From Streptomyces sp. SID8352 (lineage in GTDB: Bacteria; Actinomycetota; Actinomycetes; Streptomycetales; Streptomycetaceae): a stretch of 64,000 nt of DNA. The DNA lies in NCBI RefSeq assembly GCF_009862265.1, contig NZ_WWGX01000104.1, forward strand, positions 248,183 through 312,182. Reading direction: 5' to 3'. Of this stretch, positions 1-8,828 are shown piece by piece. The notes under the pieces were generated by a model that made no database searches, was not told the origin of the DNA, and worked only from the letters and a program-made list of their open reading frames with translations. The translations under genes were made by a program, and so were the position numbers. The stretch's first letter is position 1, and each line of letters begins with the position of its first letter.

Positions 1-1
1 G

Positions 2-184
2 GCACGCGGTGACCGCAGCATGGCGGAGGTCGCGGCGCGGGCCGGCGTCTCCGCCGAGACCCTGCGCAAGATCGAGACCGGGCGCGCCCCCACCCCGGCC
101 TTCTTCACGGTGGTCGCCCTGGCCGCCGCCCTCGGCCTGTCCCTGGACGAGCTGTCCGGGCAGTGCGTGCCCGCCGCCGCCTGA
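2..184 (+). CDS. XRE-family HTH regulator, C-terminal part (cut by window start)
   Basis: An open frame runs in from the left edge and ends in TGA at 182-184, giving about 60 residues. The visible part reads as the recognition half of a Cro/C1-type helix-turn-helix: MAEVAARAGVSAETLRKIE, then a hydrophobic stretch and LGLSLDEL, the usual XRE ending. It is a DNA-binding regulator in the cytoplasm. Its target is unknown, but it sits directly upstream, in the same direction, of the pyrimidine/hydantoin operon and could act there. The N-terminus lies outside the window, so total length and any extra domain cannot be judged. Confidence 0.7.
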   Translation, partial: ARGDRSMAEVAARAGVSAETLRKIETGRAPTPAFFTVVALAAALGLSLDELSGQCVPAAA

Positions 185-262
185 CCCGTTCCCGCTCCCC
201 GCGCCCCCCTTCACCCGCCCCCTCCGCGCCCCGTGGTGCGCTCCGGCGGTCGCGCTCGCCCA

Positions 263-292
263 CCGGAGTGCCAAAGGCGTCCGACACTCCGG
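263..292. promoter_or_regulatory. Inverted repeat upstream of the pyrimidine-catabolism promoter
   Basis: CCGGAGTG (263-270) and CACTCCGG (285-292) form perfect 8-bp arms separated by 14 bp, a 22-bp centre-to-centre distance (about two helical turns). The element ends 16 bp before the -35 box of the promoter at 309-337, which suits a dimeric regulator site. The regulator is not identified; the XRE protein just upstream is one candidate. Confidence 0.45.
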
Positions 293-308
293 CCGGACCG
301 CGATGGCC

Positions 309-337
309 TTGGCAAGTCCGCCCGGGAGGCTTACGTT
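309..337 (+). promoter_or_regulatory. Promoter of the nitrilase-aminotransferase-hydA-LLM operon
   Basis: TTGGCA (309-314), a 17-bp spacer and TACGTT (332-337) match the housekeeping sigma factor pattern. Transcription would start near 344, leaving a leader of about 70 nt before the ATG at 413. Confidence 0.55.
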
Positions 338-412
338 CGTCCCCCTACGGCCCCATTCGCGGGGTGGAGGCTCTCTGACGTCGTGTCGCACGCCGGGTCG
401 AAGGAGCAGCTC

Positions 413-1255
413 ATGGCCAATGTCGTACGTGCCGCCCTGGTCCAGGCGACCTGGACCGGCGACACCGGCTCCATGGTGGCCAAGCACGAGGAGCACGCGC
501 GCGAGGCGGCCCGCCGGGGCGCCCGGGTCATCGGCTTCCAGGAGGTCTTCAACGCCCCCTACTTCTGCCAGGTCCAGGACCCCGCGCACTACCGCTGGGC
601 CGAACCGGTGCCCGGCGGACCCACCATCGGCCGGATGCGCGACCTCGCCCGGGAGACCGGCATGGTGGTCGTCGCCCCGGTCTTCGAGGCCGAGGCGCCC
701 GGCTTCTTCTACAACACCGCGGCCGTCATCGACGCCGACGGCACCGTCCTGGGCACCTACCGCAAGCACCACATCCCCCAGCTGGAGGGCTTCTGGGAGA
801 AGTACTACTTCCGCCCCGGCAACCTCGGCTGGCCCGTCTTCGACACCGCCGCCGGCCGGATCGGCGTCTACATCTGCTACGACCGCCACTTCCCCGAGGG
901 CTGGCGGGCCCTCGGTCTCGCCGGGGCCCAGCTCGTCTACAACCCCTCGGCCACCCACCGGGGCCTCTCCGCGCACCTCTGGCGCCTGGAGCAGCCCGCC
1001 GCGGCCGTCGCCAACGAGTACTTCGTCGCGGCCATCAACCGCGTCGGCCGCGAGGAGTACGGCGACAACGACTTCTACGGCTCCTCGTACTTCGTCGACC
1101 CGCGCGGCCGCCTCGTCGGCGCCGCCGCGAGCGACGTGGAGGAGGAACTCCTCGTCCGCGACCTGGACTTCGGCCTGATCGACGAGGTCCGCCGGGAGTG
1201 GGCCTTCTACCGCGACCGCCGCCCCGACGCCTACGAAGGACTGGTGCGCCCATGA
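413..1255 (+). CDS. Nitrilase-superfamily amidohydrolase, beta-ureidopropionase-like
   Basis: A 280-residue carbon-nitrogen hydrolase. The catalytic triad is visible: Glu44 (GFQEVF), Lys118 (TYRKHH) and Cys155 (YICYDRHFPE). The length is typical. It probably hydrolyses an N-carbamoyl-beta-amino acid such as N-carbamoyl-beta-alanine to the amino acid, CO2 and ammonia. The downstream dihydropyrimidinase would produce that substrate and the next gene, a class III aminotransferase, could use the product. The start is the ATG at 413, six bases after AAGGAG (401-406); the frame is open further upstream but without homology or a ribosome site. The stop overlaps the next start by 4 nt (ATGA), showing translational coupling. 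The family is certain; the substrate is inferred from context. Confidence 0.88.
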   Translation: MANVVRAALVQATWTGDTGSMVAKHEEHAREAARRGARVIGFQEVFNAPYFCQVQDPAHYRWAEPVPGGPTIGRMRDLARETGMVVVAPVFEAEAPGFFYNTAAVIDADGTVLGTYRKHHIPQLEGFWEKYYFRPGNLGWPVFDTAAGRIGVYICYDRHFPEGWRALGLAGAQLVYNPSATHRGLSAHLWRLEQPAAAVANEYFVAAINRVGREEYGDNDFYGSSYFVDPRGRLVGAAASDVEEELLVRDLDFGLIDEVRREWAFYRDRRPDAYEGLVRP

Positions 1256-2535
1256 CCGGTGACCTGTTCGCCCGGCACCGCGCCGTGCTGCCGGAATGGC
1301 TCGCCCTCTACTACGGCGAGCCCCTGGAGATCACCCACGGCGAGGGACGGCACGTCTGGGACTCCGCGGGCAACAAGTACCTCGACTTCTTCGGCGGCAT
1401 CCTCACCACCATGACCGCCCACGCCCTGCCCGAGGTCACCAAGGCGGTCAGCGAGCAGGCCGGGCGCATCGTGCACTCCTCCACGCTCTACCTGAACCGG
1501 CCGATGGTCGAACTCGCCGAGCGCATCGCCCAGTTGTCGGCCATCCCCGACGCCCGGGTCTTCTTCACCACCTCCGGCACCGAGGCCAACGACACGGCCC
1601 TGCTGCTCGCCACCGCCCACCGGCGCGGCAACACCGTCCTGGCCATGCGCAACAGCTACCACGGCCGCTCCTTCGCCTCCGTCGGCGTCACCGGCAACCG
1701 CGGCTGGTCCCCGACCTCCCTCTCCCCGCTCCAGACCCTCTACGTGCACGGCGGCGTCCGCACCCGCGGCCCCTACGCCCACCTGGACGACCGGGAGTTC
1801 ATCGACGCCTGCGTCGCGGACCTCACCGACCTGCTCGGCCACACCCGCGACCCCGTCGCGCTGATCGCGGAACCCGTCCAGGGCGTCGGCGGCTTCACCT
1901 CCCCGCCCGACGGCCTGTACGCCGCCTTCCGCGCGGTGCTGCGCGAGCGGGGCGTCCTGTGGATCGCGGACGAGGTGCAGACCGGCTGGGGCCGCACCGG
2001 CGACCACTTCTGGGGCTGGCAGGCGCACGCCCGCAACGGCCCGCCGGACATCGTGACCTTCGCCAAGGGACTCGGCAACGGCATGTCCGTCGGCGGGGTC
2101 ATCGCCCGCGCCGAGATCATGAACTGCCTGGACGCCAACAGCATCTCCACCTTCGGCGGCACCCAGATCACCATGGCCGCCGGACTCGCCAACCTGACCC
2201 ATCTCCTGGAGAACGACCTCCAGGGCAACGCCCGGCGGGTCGGCGGGCTCCTCGTCGAGCGGCTCCGCTCCGCGGCCGCCGGGGTGCCGCACGTGCGGGA
2301 GGTGCGCGGACGGGGGCTGATGATCGGCGTCGAGCTGACCCGGCCGGGCACCGACGAGGCCGACCCCGAAGCCGCCTCCGCCGTCCAGGAGGAGGCCCGC
2401 ATGGGCGGGCTGCTCATCGGCAGGGGCGGCGGCCACGACACCAGCGTCCTGCGCATCGCCCCGCCCCTGTCGCTCACCGTCGCGGAGGCCGAGGAGGGCG
2501 CCGCCGTCCTCGAACGCGCCCTGCGCGGCCTGTGA
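1252..2535 (+). CDS. Class III PLP-dependent aminotransferase (beta-alanine/omega-amino acid type)
   Basis: A 427-residue fold-type I aminotransferase. The cofactor aspartate is Asp240 in WIADEVQTGWGRTG and the Schiff-base lysine is Lys272 in FAKGLGNG. The GTEAND motif of the substrate/PLP phosphate region is near residue 109. In this operon it most likely transaminates beta-alanine or beta-aminoisobutyrate, the product of the preceding ureidopropionase, to a semialdehyde. It begins at ATG 1252 inside the end of the upstream gene (ATGA overlap), so it is coupled to it. A gap of about 300 bp, GC-rich and without features, separates it from hydA. Alanine-glyoxylate or acetylornithine-type activity cannot be excluded from sequence alone. 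Confidence 0.88.
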   Translation: MTGDLFARHRAVLPEWLALYYGEPLEITHGEGRHVWDSAGNKYLDFFGGILTTMTAHALPEVTKAVSEQAGRIVHSSTLYLNRPMVELAERIAQLSAIPDARVFFTTSGTEANDTALLLATAHRRGNTVLAMRNSYHGRSFASVGVTGNRGWSPTSLSPLQTLYVHGGVRTRGPYAHLDDREFIDACVADLTDLLGHTRDPVALIAEPVQGVGGFTSPPDGLYAAFRAVLRERGVLWIADEVQTGWGRTGDHFWGWQAHARNGPPDIVTFAKGLGNGMSVGGVIARAEIMNCLDANSISTFGGTQITMAAGLANLTHLLENDLQGNARRVGGLLVERLRSAAAGVPHVREVRGRGLMIGVELTRPGTDEADPEAASAVQEEARMGGLLIGRGGGHDTSVLRIAPPLSLTVAEAEEGAAVLERALRGL

Positions 2536-2833
2536 CACCCCGCGGCCCGGCCCGCCCCGCCCGTCGGCCGGCCGGCGCCCCACCGTCCGCCGGCCGGCCG
2601 GGCGCGGCGCCCCGCCGTCCGCCCCTTTCCGCCGGCTCCCCGGCGGGGGAGGACCGCTGCCGCCGACCGGACCCGGTCCCCGGCGGCGGCCGTCCGCCGC
2701 CCGCGCTGCTCCGGCACCCACCGCCCGCACACCGCCCGCCCGACGGCCGCCCCGGCGTGACGCCACCGCCAAGTGCCATGCCCCGGAGGCACGTTCACAC
2801 CCCGGCGGGACGCCCGCCACAGAAGGGAAGCGC

Positions 2834-4237
2834 ATGAGCGGCCGTACCGTCGTCCGCGGCGGACTCGTCGTCACCGCGGCCGAGGAGACGCACGCCGACG
2901 TGCTCGTCGAGGACGGCCGGATCGCCGCCCTCGCCGCCTCCGGCACCGCCGCCGCCGAGGCGTTCACCGCCGAGCGGACCATCGACGCCACCGGCAGATA
3001 CGTCCTCCCCGGCGGCGTCGACGGCCACACCCACATGGAGATGCCCTTCGGCGGCACCCGCTCCGCCGACACCTTCGAAACCGGCACCCGGGCCGCCGCC
3101 TGGGGCGGCACCACCACCGTCGTCGACTTCGCCGTCCAGAGCGTCGGCCGGAGCCTGCGCGAGGGGCTGGACGCCTGGCACGCCAAGGCCGAGGGCAAGT
3201 GCGCGATCGACTACGGCTTCCACATGATCGTCTCCGACGTCCGCCCGGGCACGCTCCGGGAGATGGACCGGCTCGTGGAGGAGGGCGTCACCTCCTTCAA
3301 GCAGTTCATGGCGTATCCGGGTGTCCTCTACTCGGACGACGGGCAGATCCTGCGCGCCATGCAGCGGGCCGCCGGCAACGGCGGGCTGATCATGATGCAC
3401 GCCGAGAACGGCATCGCCATCGACGTCCTCGCCGAACAGGCCCTGGCCCGGGGCGAGACCGCGCCCCGGCACCACGGGGAGGTCCGCAAGGCCCTGCTGG
3501 AGGCGGAGGCCACCCACCGGGCGATCCAGCTGGCGCGGGTCGCGGGCGCGCCGCTGTACGTCGTCCACGTGTCGGCGCGGGAGGCGGTGGCCGAGCTGGT
3601 GGCGGCGCGGGACCTGGGGCTGCCGGTCTTCGGCGAGACCTGCCCGCAGTACCTGTTCCTGTCCACGGACGACCTGGCGCGGCCGGACTTCGAGGGCGCC
3701 AAGTACGTGTGCAGCACGCCGCTGCGGCCGAGGGAGCACCAGGCGGCGCTCTGGCGCGGGCTGCGGACGAACGACCTCCAGGTGGTGTCGACGGACCACT
3801 GCCCGTTCTGCTTCGCCGGGCAGAAGGAGCTGGGCCGCGGCGACTTCACGAGGATCCCCAACGGCCTTCCGGGGGTGGAGAACCGCATGGACCTCCTGCA
3901 CCAGGCCGTCGTCGAGGGGCACCTCTCGCGCCGCCGCTGGATCGAGATCGCCTGCGCGACCCCGGCCCGCATGTTCGGCCTCTACCCGAGGAAGGGCACC
4001 ATCGCCCCGGGTTCCGACGCCGACCTCGTCGTCTACGACCCGCACACCACCCAGGTGCTGTCCGCCGCGACCCACCACATGGACGTGGACTACTCGGCGT
4101 ACGAGGGCAGGACGGTCACCGGGCAGGTCGAGACGGTCCTCTCGCGGGGCGAGCCGGTCGTCGAACGGCGCGAGTACGTCGGCCGCGCCGGACACGGAGT
4201 CTTCCTCCCCCGGTCCACCTGCCAGTATCTGAACTAG
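2834..4237 (+). CDS. hydA: Dihydropyrimidinase / D-hydantoinase
   Basis: A 467-residue cyclic amidohydrolase. The metal ligands of the family are in order: His65 and His67 (VDGHTHMEM), the carbamylated Lys156 (FKQFMAYPG), His189 (MMHAENG), His245 (VVHVSA) and Asp321 (STDHCPFCF). It opens 5,6-dihydropyrimidines or 5-substituted hydantoins to N-carbamoyl amino acids in the cytoplasm. The start at ATG 2834 follows GAAGGGA (2822-2828). The neighbours encode the following steps, a ureidopropionase and an aminotransferase, and a flavin/F420 oxidoreductase begins 11 bp downstream. The classical dihydropyrimidine dehydrogenase is not in the window. Confidence 0.92.
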   Translation: MSGRTVVRGGLVVTAAEETHADVLVEDGRIAALAASGTAAAEAFTAERTIDATGRYVLPGGVDGHTHMEMPFGGTRSADTFETGTRAAAWGGTTTVVDFAVQSVGRSLREGLDAWHAKAEGKCAIDYGFHMIVSDVRPGTLREMDRLVEEGVTSFKQFMAYPGVLYSDDGQILRAMQRAAGNGGLIMMHAENGIAIDVLAEQALARGETAPRHHGEVRKALLEAEATHRAIQLARVAGAPLYVVHVSAREAVAELVAARDLGLPVFGETCPQYLFLSTDDLARPDFEGAKYVCSTPLRPREHQAALWRGLRTNDLQVVSTDHCPFCFAGQKELGRGDFTRIPNGLPGVENRMDLLHQAVVEGHLSRRRWIEIACATPARMFGLYPRKGTIAPGSDADLVVYDPHTTQVLSAATHHMDVDYSAYEGRTVTGQVETVLSRGEPVVERREYVGRAGHGVFLPRSTCQYLN

Positions 4238-4248
4238 GAGCCCACGCC

Positions 4249-5265
4249 TTGGACTTCGGACTCGTTCTCCAGACCGACCCGCCCGCCTCCCGTGTCGTCG
4301 AGCTGATGCGGCGGGCCGAGCGCAACGGGTTCCGCCACGGCTGGACCTTCGACTCCGCCGTGCTCTGGCAGGAGCCGTTCGTCATCCACAGCCGGATCCT
4401 CGCCGAAACGGACGGGCTGACGGTCGGCCCCATGGTCACCAACCCGGGGACGAGGACGTGGGAGGTGACGGCCTCCACCTTCGCCACCCTCAACGACATG
4501 TTCGGCAACCGGACCGTCTGCGGGATCGGCCGGGGGGACTCCGCGATGCGCGTGGTCGGCCGCAGGCCCATCACCCTGGCCCGGCTGGGCGAGGCCATCG
4601 ATGTCATCCGCGACCTCGCCGAGGGCCGGGAGGCCGTGGTCGACGGCAGCCCGGTCCGCCTCCCGTGGGTGCGGGACGGGAAGCTGCCGGTGTGGATGGC
4701 GGCGTACGGCCCGAAGGCGCTCGCCCTGGCCGGGCGGAAGGCCGACGGCCTCATCCTCCAGCTCGCCGACCCGTTCCTGACGGAGTGGATGGTGAGCGCG
4801 GTGCGGCGGGCGGCCCGGGACGCCGGGCGCGACCCCGACACCCTCACGGTCTGCGTCGCCGCCCCCGCGTACGTGACGGACGACGACTCCCCGGAGTCCC
4901 TCGCGCACGCCCGCGAGCAGTGCCGCTGGTTCGGCGGCATGGTCGGCAACCACGTGGCCGATCTCGTCGCCCGGTACGGCGAGCACTCCGGCGTGGTCCC
5001 CGAGGAGCTGACGGAGTACATCGAGGACCGGCGCGGCTACGACTACTCCCACCACGGCCGTGCCGGCAACCCCGACACCGCCTTCGTCCCCGACGGGATC
5101 GTCGACCGCTTCTGCCTCCTCGGCCCGGCCGGGGCCCACGTCGACAAGCTCCGGCACCTGGCGGCCCTGGGCGTCGACCAGTTCGCCGTCTACGCCATGC
5201 ACGACGCGCGGGAGCGGGTCATCGACGCCTACGGCACGACCGTGATCCCGGCCCTCGGCGGGTGA
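4249..5265 (+). CDS. LLM-class F420-dependent oxidoreductase (luciferase-like)
   Basis: A 338-residue luciferase-like TIM-barrel protein; LLM features include DFGLVLQTDPPASRVVELMRRAE at the start and the GIGRGDSAMRVVGRRP segment near residue 90. It resembles the LLM subfamily that travels with hydantoinase genes in actinobacteria (I recall TIGR03842, unverified). It would transfer hydride between F420 (or FMN) and an unknown substrate. The start is TTG 4249, eight bases after AGGAG (4236-4240), which overlaps the hydA stop; the open frame runs far upstream through hydA but only as a shadow. As last gene of the operon it is the obvious candidate for a missing redox step of the pathway, a role inferred only from position. 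Confidence 0.85.
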   Translation: MDFGLVLQTDPPASRVVELMRRAERNGFRHGWTFDSAVLWQEPFVIHSRILAETDGLTVGPMVTNPGTRTWEVTASTFATLNDMFGNRTVCGIGRGDSAMRVVGRRPITLARLGEAIDVIRDLAEGREAVVDGSPVRLPWVRDGKLPVWMAAYGPKALALAGRKADGLILQLADPFLTEWMVSAVRRAARDAGRDPDTLTVCVAAPAYVTDDDSPESLAHAREQCRWFGGMVGNHVADLVARYGEHSGVVPEELTEYIEDRRGYDYSHHGRAGNPDTAFVPDGIVDRFCLLGPAGAHVDKLRHLAALGVDQFAVYAMHDARERVIDAYGTTVIPALGG

Positions 5266-5280
5266 GCCGCGGCCGGGCGG

Positions 5281-5946
5281 TCACCGCGAGCGGGTGCGCT
5301 CCAGCGTCGCGACGGCCTCCTTGGCGGCCTTGATCGCGCCCCGGTTGATCTCGTCGGTGCCGGGAGCCTTGTGCGACTCGAAGTCGCTCCCGTTGTAGGT
5401 GATGACCACCAGCGCGTTGGCGGCCCGGACCACCACGGTGCCCTCCCGGGTCTCCTGGCCGTCCTCGCTGGTGAGGTTCACCACCGAGTAGGCGGAGTCG
5501 CCGAGGCCGGGGACGTCGCCGCCGCCGCTGCGGCTGGTGATCCGCTCCTTGTAGGACTTCGCCGCCGACTCGTCCGAGCCCATCACCTCGTAGGAGACGT
5601 CGAGCCAGCGGTAGTCGTAGTCCTTGAGGGCGTTCCACGAACAGGTGCGGCGCACCTTGGTGTCGGTGGACGCGATCTCCTTGCCCGCCTTCGGCGCGCC
5701 GGGGACCAGCGCGAGGACGCTCTTCTCCGCCAGAGCGGTGCAGGGCGCCGGGGCCGCGGCGTACGTCTTCGTCACCTCCTCCGCGGCCGGCTCCGACGCC
5801 GAGGGTCTGGCGCCGTCGGTCGGTGTGCGGTGCTCGGCGGTCGGCGCCGGGTCGGTGCCGGAGGACATGGCCCAGCCTGCCGTGGCCAGCACGGCGACCG
5901 GTGCCAGGCGCGCGGCCAGGGCGAGCGGGAAAGGCAGGGGACGCAA
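5281..5946 (-). CDS. Secreted protein, DUF3558-like
   Basis: A 221-residue protein with an N-terminal hydrophobic segment (about residues 4-27) after MRPLPF, then a Thr/Pro/Ala-rich linker and a compact domain with two cysteines (PCTAL near 68 and CSWN near 102). The cysteine pattern and the AVLATAG-type signal resemble the actinobacterial DUF3558 family of exported proteins. I see no lipobox cysteine, so it is probably secreted or anchored by an uncleaved helix rather than a lipoprotein. The start is TTG 5946. It converges with the LLM oxidoreductase, with 15 bp between the stops. Function is unknown. Confidence 0.7.
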   Translation of the reverse strand: MRPLPFPLALAARLAPVAVLATAGWAMSSGTDPAPTAEHRTPTDGARPSASEPAAEEVTKTYAAAPAPCTALAEKSVLALVPGAPKAGKEIASTDTKVRRTCSWNALKDYDYRWLDVSYEVMGSDESAAKSYKERITSRSGGGDVPGLGDSAYSVVNLTSEDGQETREGTVVVRAANALVVITYNGSDFESHKAPGTDEINRGAIKAAKEAVATLERTRSR

Positions 5947-6423
5947 GGCGCACTTCTCGTGGAGGACGAAGCGGAGGGGGTCCGCCCGGGGGACGGGACG
6001 CCAGTGTCACATGAGGAGCGAGCGAGCGGGAAGGCCGAACTCGCTGCGTGCCCGGCCGGTGACGCACGGGGGTGCGACGATGGCCCTCCGGCGCCGCCCG
6101 GTCACCCTCCGGAGCCGTGCGGGTGCCGTCCCGAGCCGTGCCCGGCGGCTCCCGGCCGACGGGTCCCGGCCGACGGGTCCCGACCGGACCCGGGTCGGGG
6201 AGCGGCGGTGTCCGCGGTCAGGGGTGCCCCGGTTCCCGTCGGCGCCCTCCGGTGGCAGAACGCCCCCCAGTTGCTTGGCCGAGCCGTGGCGTCCCGGTCG
6301 GCGGCCCCGGATCGTGCGTGTCCCCGGCAGCCGCGTGCCGTGGCCGGGGCACCGCGCACCCCGGGCGGCGGGCCCGGCCACCGCGTGCCCGGGCGCGCCG
6401 CCCGGCCCGGCCACCCCGCCCCG
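5947..6423. other. Gene-free stretch between secreted protein and lipoate ligase
   Basis: About 480 bp with no convincing gene in any frame. It holds a short direct repeat (6151-6178) and presumably the promoter of the minus-strand secreted protein near its left edge. Confidence 0.5.
6151..6191. repeat. 14-bp tandem direct repeat
   Basis: CCCGGCCGACGGGT occurs at 6151-6164 and again at 6165-6178, followed by a decayed third copy. The unit is itself nearly palindromic. It lies in a non-coding stretch. Confidence 0.6.
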
Positions 6424-7488
6424 CTACGGCACGCGGCCCGTCCACTCCGGGGAGCCGAACTTGTCGCGGGCCAGCTCCTCGGCGCGGGCCAGCTCCTCGT
6501 CGGTCACCTTGCCCCGGGTCATCCCGTAGCGCCCGGCGAAGGACGCGATCATCCGCTCGATGACCGCCTCGCGCGGCAGCCCCGTCTGGCGGCGCAGCGG
6601 GTCCACCCGCTTCTTCGCGCTCCTGGTGCCCTTGTCCGACAGCTTCTCCCGGCCGATGCGGAGCACCTCCAGCATCTTGTCGGCGTCGATGTCGTACGAC
6701 ATGGTCACGTGGTGCAGCACCGCGCCGGGCCGGCCGCCGTGGCCCACGATCCGCTTCTGCGCGGCGCCCGCGATCTTGCCCTGGTCGGTGGCGATGTCGT
6801 TCAGCGGCTGGTACCAGGCGCGGATGCCCATCTCCCCGAGCGCGCCCAGCACCCAGTCGTCGAGGTAGGCGTAGCTGTCCTGGAATGAGAGGCCCTGCAC
6901 GAGCGCCTCGGGCACGGACAGCGAGTACGTGATGGTGTTGCCGGGCTCGACGAACATGGCACCGCCGCCCGAGATGCGTCGCACCACTTCGATGCCGTGC
7001 CGGGCGGCCCCCTCGGGGTCCACCTCGTTGCGCAGGGACTGGAAGCTGCCGATGATCACCGCCGGGGCGCCCCACTCCCACACCCGCAGCGTCGGCGGCC
7101 TGCGGCCCGCGGCGACCTCGCCGGTGAGCACCTCGTCCAGCGCCATGTGCAGGGCGGGGGACTGCGGACCCTCGTGGATCACCTGCCAGTCGTAGTCCGT
7201 CCAGTCCGTGGCGTGCGCCAGCGCGCGGCGCACCGCGATGCCGACGCCCTCCGAGGTCAGCCCGTACATCACGGTGTCCTCGGGCAGCGCCGCGTCGATC
7301 CGCGCGGCCAGGCCCGCCGCGTCGGTGTCCGCCGGGGCGCCCTCCAGCGCGCGGTTCACGGCGTCGAGCGCCTCGTCCGGTTCGAGGAAGAAGTCACCGG
7401 CCACCCGCACACCGCGCAGGGCGCCGTCCTCCACGTCCAGATCCACGACGACCAGTTTGCCGCCGGGCACCTTGTACTCGCCATGCAC
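6424..7488 (-). CDS. Lipoate/biotin protein ligase-family protein (LplA-like)
   Basis: A 354-residue member of the biotin/lipoate A/B protein ligase family. The lipoyl-adenylate binding motif VVRRISGGGAMFVEPG and the catalytic-type lysine in QGKIAGAAQKRI are present. The N-terminal 80 residues (HGEYKVPGGKLVVVDLDVEDG onward) resemble the accessory domain of bacterial LplA, and the catalytic domain follows. It should activate lipoate with ATP and transfer it to 2-oxoacid dehydrogenase or GcvH lysines, or scavenge octanoate. The start is GTG 7488, seven to nine bases after AAAGGA (7498-7503); the much longer open frame upstream is GC-driven. It is monocistronic here. A role as octanoyltransferase-like salvage enzyme is also possible. 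Confidence 0.82.
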   Translation of the reverse strand: MHGEYKVPGGKLVVVDLDVEDGALRGVRVAGDFFLEPDEALDAVNRALEGAPADTDAAGLAARIDAALPEDTVMYGLTSEGVGIAVRRALAHATDWTDYDWQVIHEGPQSPALHMALDEVLTGEVAAGRRPPTLRVWEWGAPAVIIGSFQSLRNEVDPEGAARHGIEVVRRISGGGAMFVEPGNTITYSLSVPEALVQGLSFQDSYAYLDDWVLGALGEMGIRAWYQPLNDIATDQGKIAGAAQKRIVGHGGRPGAVLHHVTMSYDIDADKMLEVLRIGREKLSDKGTRSAKKRVDPLRRQTGLPREAVIERMIASFAGRYGMTRGKVTDEELARAEELARDKFGSPEWTGRVP

Positions 7489-8495
7489 AGCTTCGGTTCC
7501 TTTCGGTGGGCGCGATGCTCCGTGAGCCTGCCGCCCCGCCATTCTGCACCCCGGCCGGGCGGCATCGCCGGGTTCCCCGGCCGGCCCCCGGCGCCGGTGA
7601 CCGCCGCGCCGGACGCGCCCCGCCCGCGTACAGCCGCCGCGCCGCCCGGGGCCCGGCCGCGCTCGCCGGAGCGCACGGCGGCCGCCCGCGCGGGGCGGGG
7701 ACGCCCGGGGCCGGGGCGCACGGGGCCGGGACGTCGGCGCGGTCGGCTGTCCAGCGGTCCGCGTCGGGGCGGCGTCCGGCGACCGCCGCAGGTCAACGTG
7801 TGCCCTTCGAGGGAGAGTCGGGCCCGGTACGGGCGGACGGTGGCCGCCGCGGCCGGGGACGGGGTGGCTCGGGAGCGTGACGCACTCGCGCGACAGAGCG
7901 GCCGCGGTGGCCGCGGGTACCCGACCAGCGGCCATGACCACGGCGCACGGTGGTGCGGACGCGACGCCCGCACGGGCGACGGACGCCGGGGAGAGCGCGG
8001 CCGAGGGTGCGGCGCGGGGAGGCCCGGGGAGGCGCGGAGACTGCCGGACCGGTCCCGAGGAAGAACAACGGCCGGAAGGGGCGAGGAGTTCCCGGAATCC
8101 GCCCCGGACGCGGTCCGGGGCCCGGTCCGGGCCGTTCTACAGGTGCGGGCCGTCCGCAATTGGGTTCCGACCCCGATGGCGTCGGTCCCCCCGGCCGGGG
8201 GAGGGTGGAGCCGAATCCCCCTTCCGGCCCTCCGTAGGCGTCCGGCGGCCACACCGCCGCCGGGGACGCACGCGACCGGTGTTCCTTGACATCTCGACGG
8301 CCACGCATCGCACCGCCCCGCCGGGCGGGTGCCGCGTCGGCGTCGGCACCGGACGCCCGCGGCCGTGTGCGCCCCTCCGCGCCCGCGGCGCCCCTCCCGG
8401 CCGGGCCGGAACGGGCCGCGACCGAGAGGAGAGCCGATGGATCGGACCACCGACCACCCCGCCCGCTCGTGCCCCCGTTCCCCGAGGGAGGAGCC
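7489..8495. other. About 1 kb without a recognisable gene
   Basis: All long open frames here are GC-driven and low-complexity (Arg/Gly/Pro/Ala) with no match to a family I know. The left end carries the ribosome site of the ligase gene; the right end carries the ribosome site of the DUF3040 gene. A TTGACA hexamer at 8286-8291 has no convincing -10 partner. Confidence 0.4.
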
Positions 8496-8807
8496 ATGCC
8501 CGGACCGCACGAATCCCACGACGAACGGCTCCGCCGGATCGAGGAGGGCCTCCACCGCGAGGACCCCCGCTTCCACCGGGCGCTCGCGGAGGGCCGCCCG
8601 TGCCGACCGCGCCAGTACCGGAAGTGGCCCGCCCGGCTGCTGCTCGCCGCCGCGCTCGCCGCGCTGGCCACCGGTGTCGTCCGGGAGCACGGGCTGCTCA
8701 TCGCGGCCGGACTCGTCATGGCCGGCATGGCCGGCGAACTCCTCGCCCCCGCCCTCGACACGGCCCGGAGCCGGCCCTCTGCCTTCCGGGCGCCGCCGCG
8801 CCGCTGA
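8496..8807 (+). CDS. DUF3040-like small membrane protein
   Basis: A 103-residue protein typical of the actinobacterial DUF3040 family. A short cytoplasmic segment with LRRIEEGLHREDPRFHRAL (residues 10-28), the hallmark of the family, is followed by two adjacent membrane helices (about residues 43-60 and 64-82) and an Arg/Pro-rich tail. Its function is unknown. The start is ATG 8496, preceded by GGGAGGAG (8486-8493). It ends 21 bp before the first antiporter gene and probably shares its transcript, which suggests a helper role in membrane ion transport, but this is inference from position. Confidence 0.75.
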   Translation: MPGPHESHDERLRRIEEGLHREDPRFHRALAEGRPCRPRQYRKWPARLLLAAALAALATGVVREHGLLIAAGLVMAGMAGELLAPALDTARSRPSAFRAPPRR

Positions 8808-8828
8808 GAGGGGCGCGGGGACCCGTCG

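Noticed and set aside
1231..3198. Long minus-strand frame of 655 codons over the aminotransferase gene
   Set aside because: Shadow of the high-GC coding strand; Arg/Gly/Pro-rich, no domain, no ribosome site.
2834..5265. Fusion of dihydropyrimidinase and LLM oxidoreductase in one 830-codon frame
   Set aside because: The LLM frame is open upstream only as a shadow of hydA; a TAG stop, ribosome site and TTG start show two separate genes.
8286..8291. TTGACA as promoter of the DUF3040 gene
   Set aside because: No -10 box at 16-19 bp; single hexamer only.
7489..8495. Possible small gene or tRNA in the 1-kb gap
   Set aside because: I found no cloverleaf, no ribosome-site-plus-frame and no recognisable domain.
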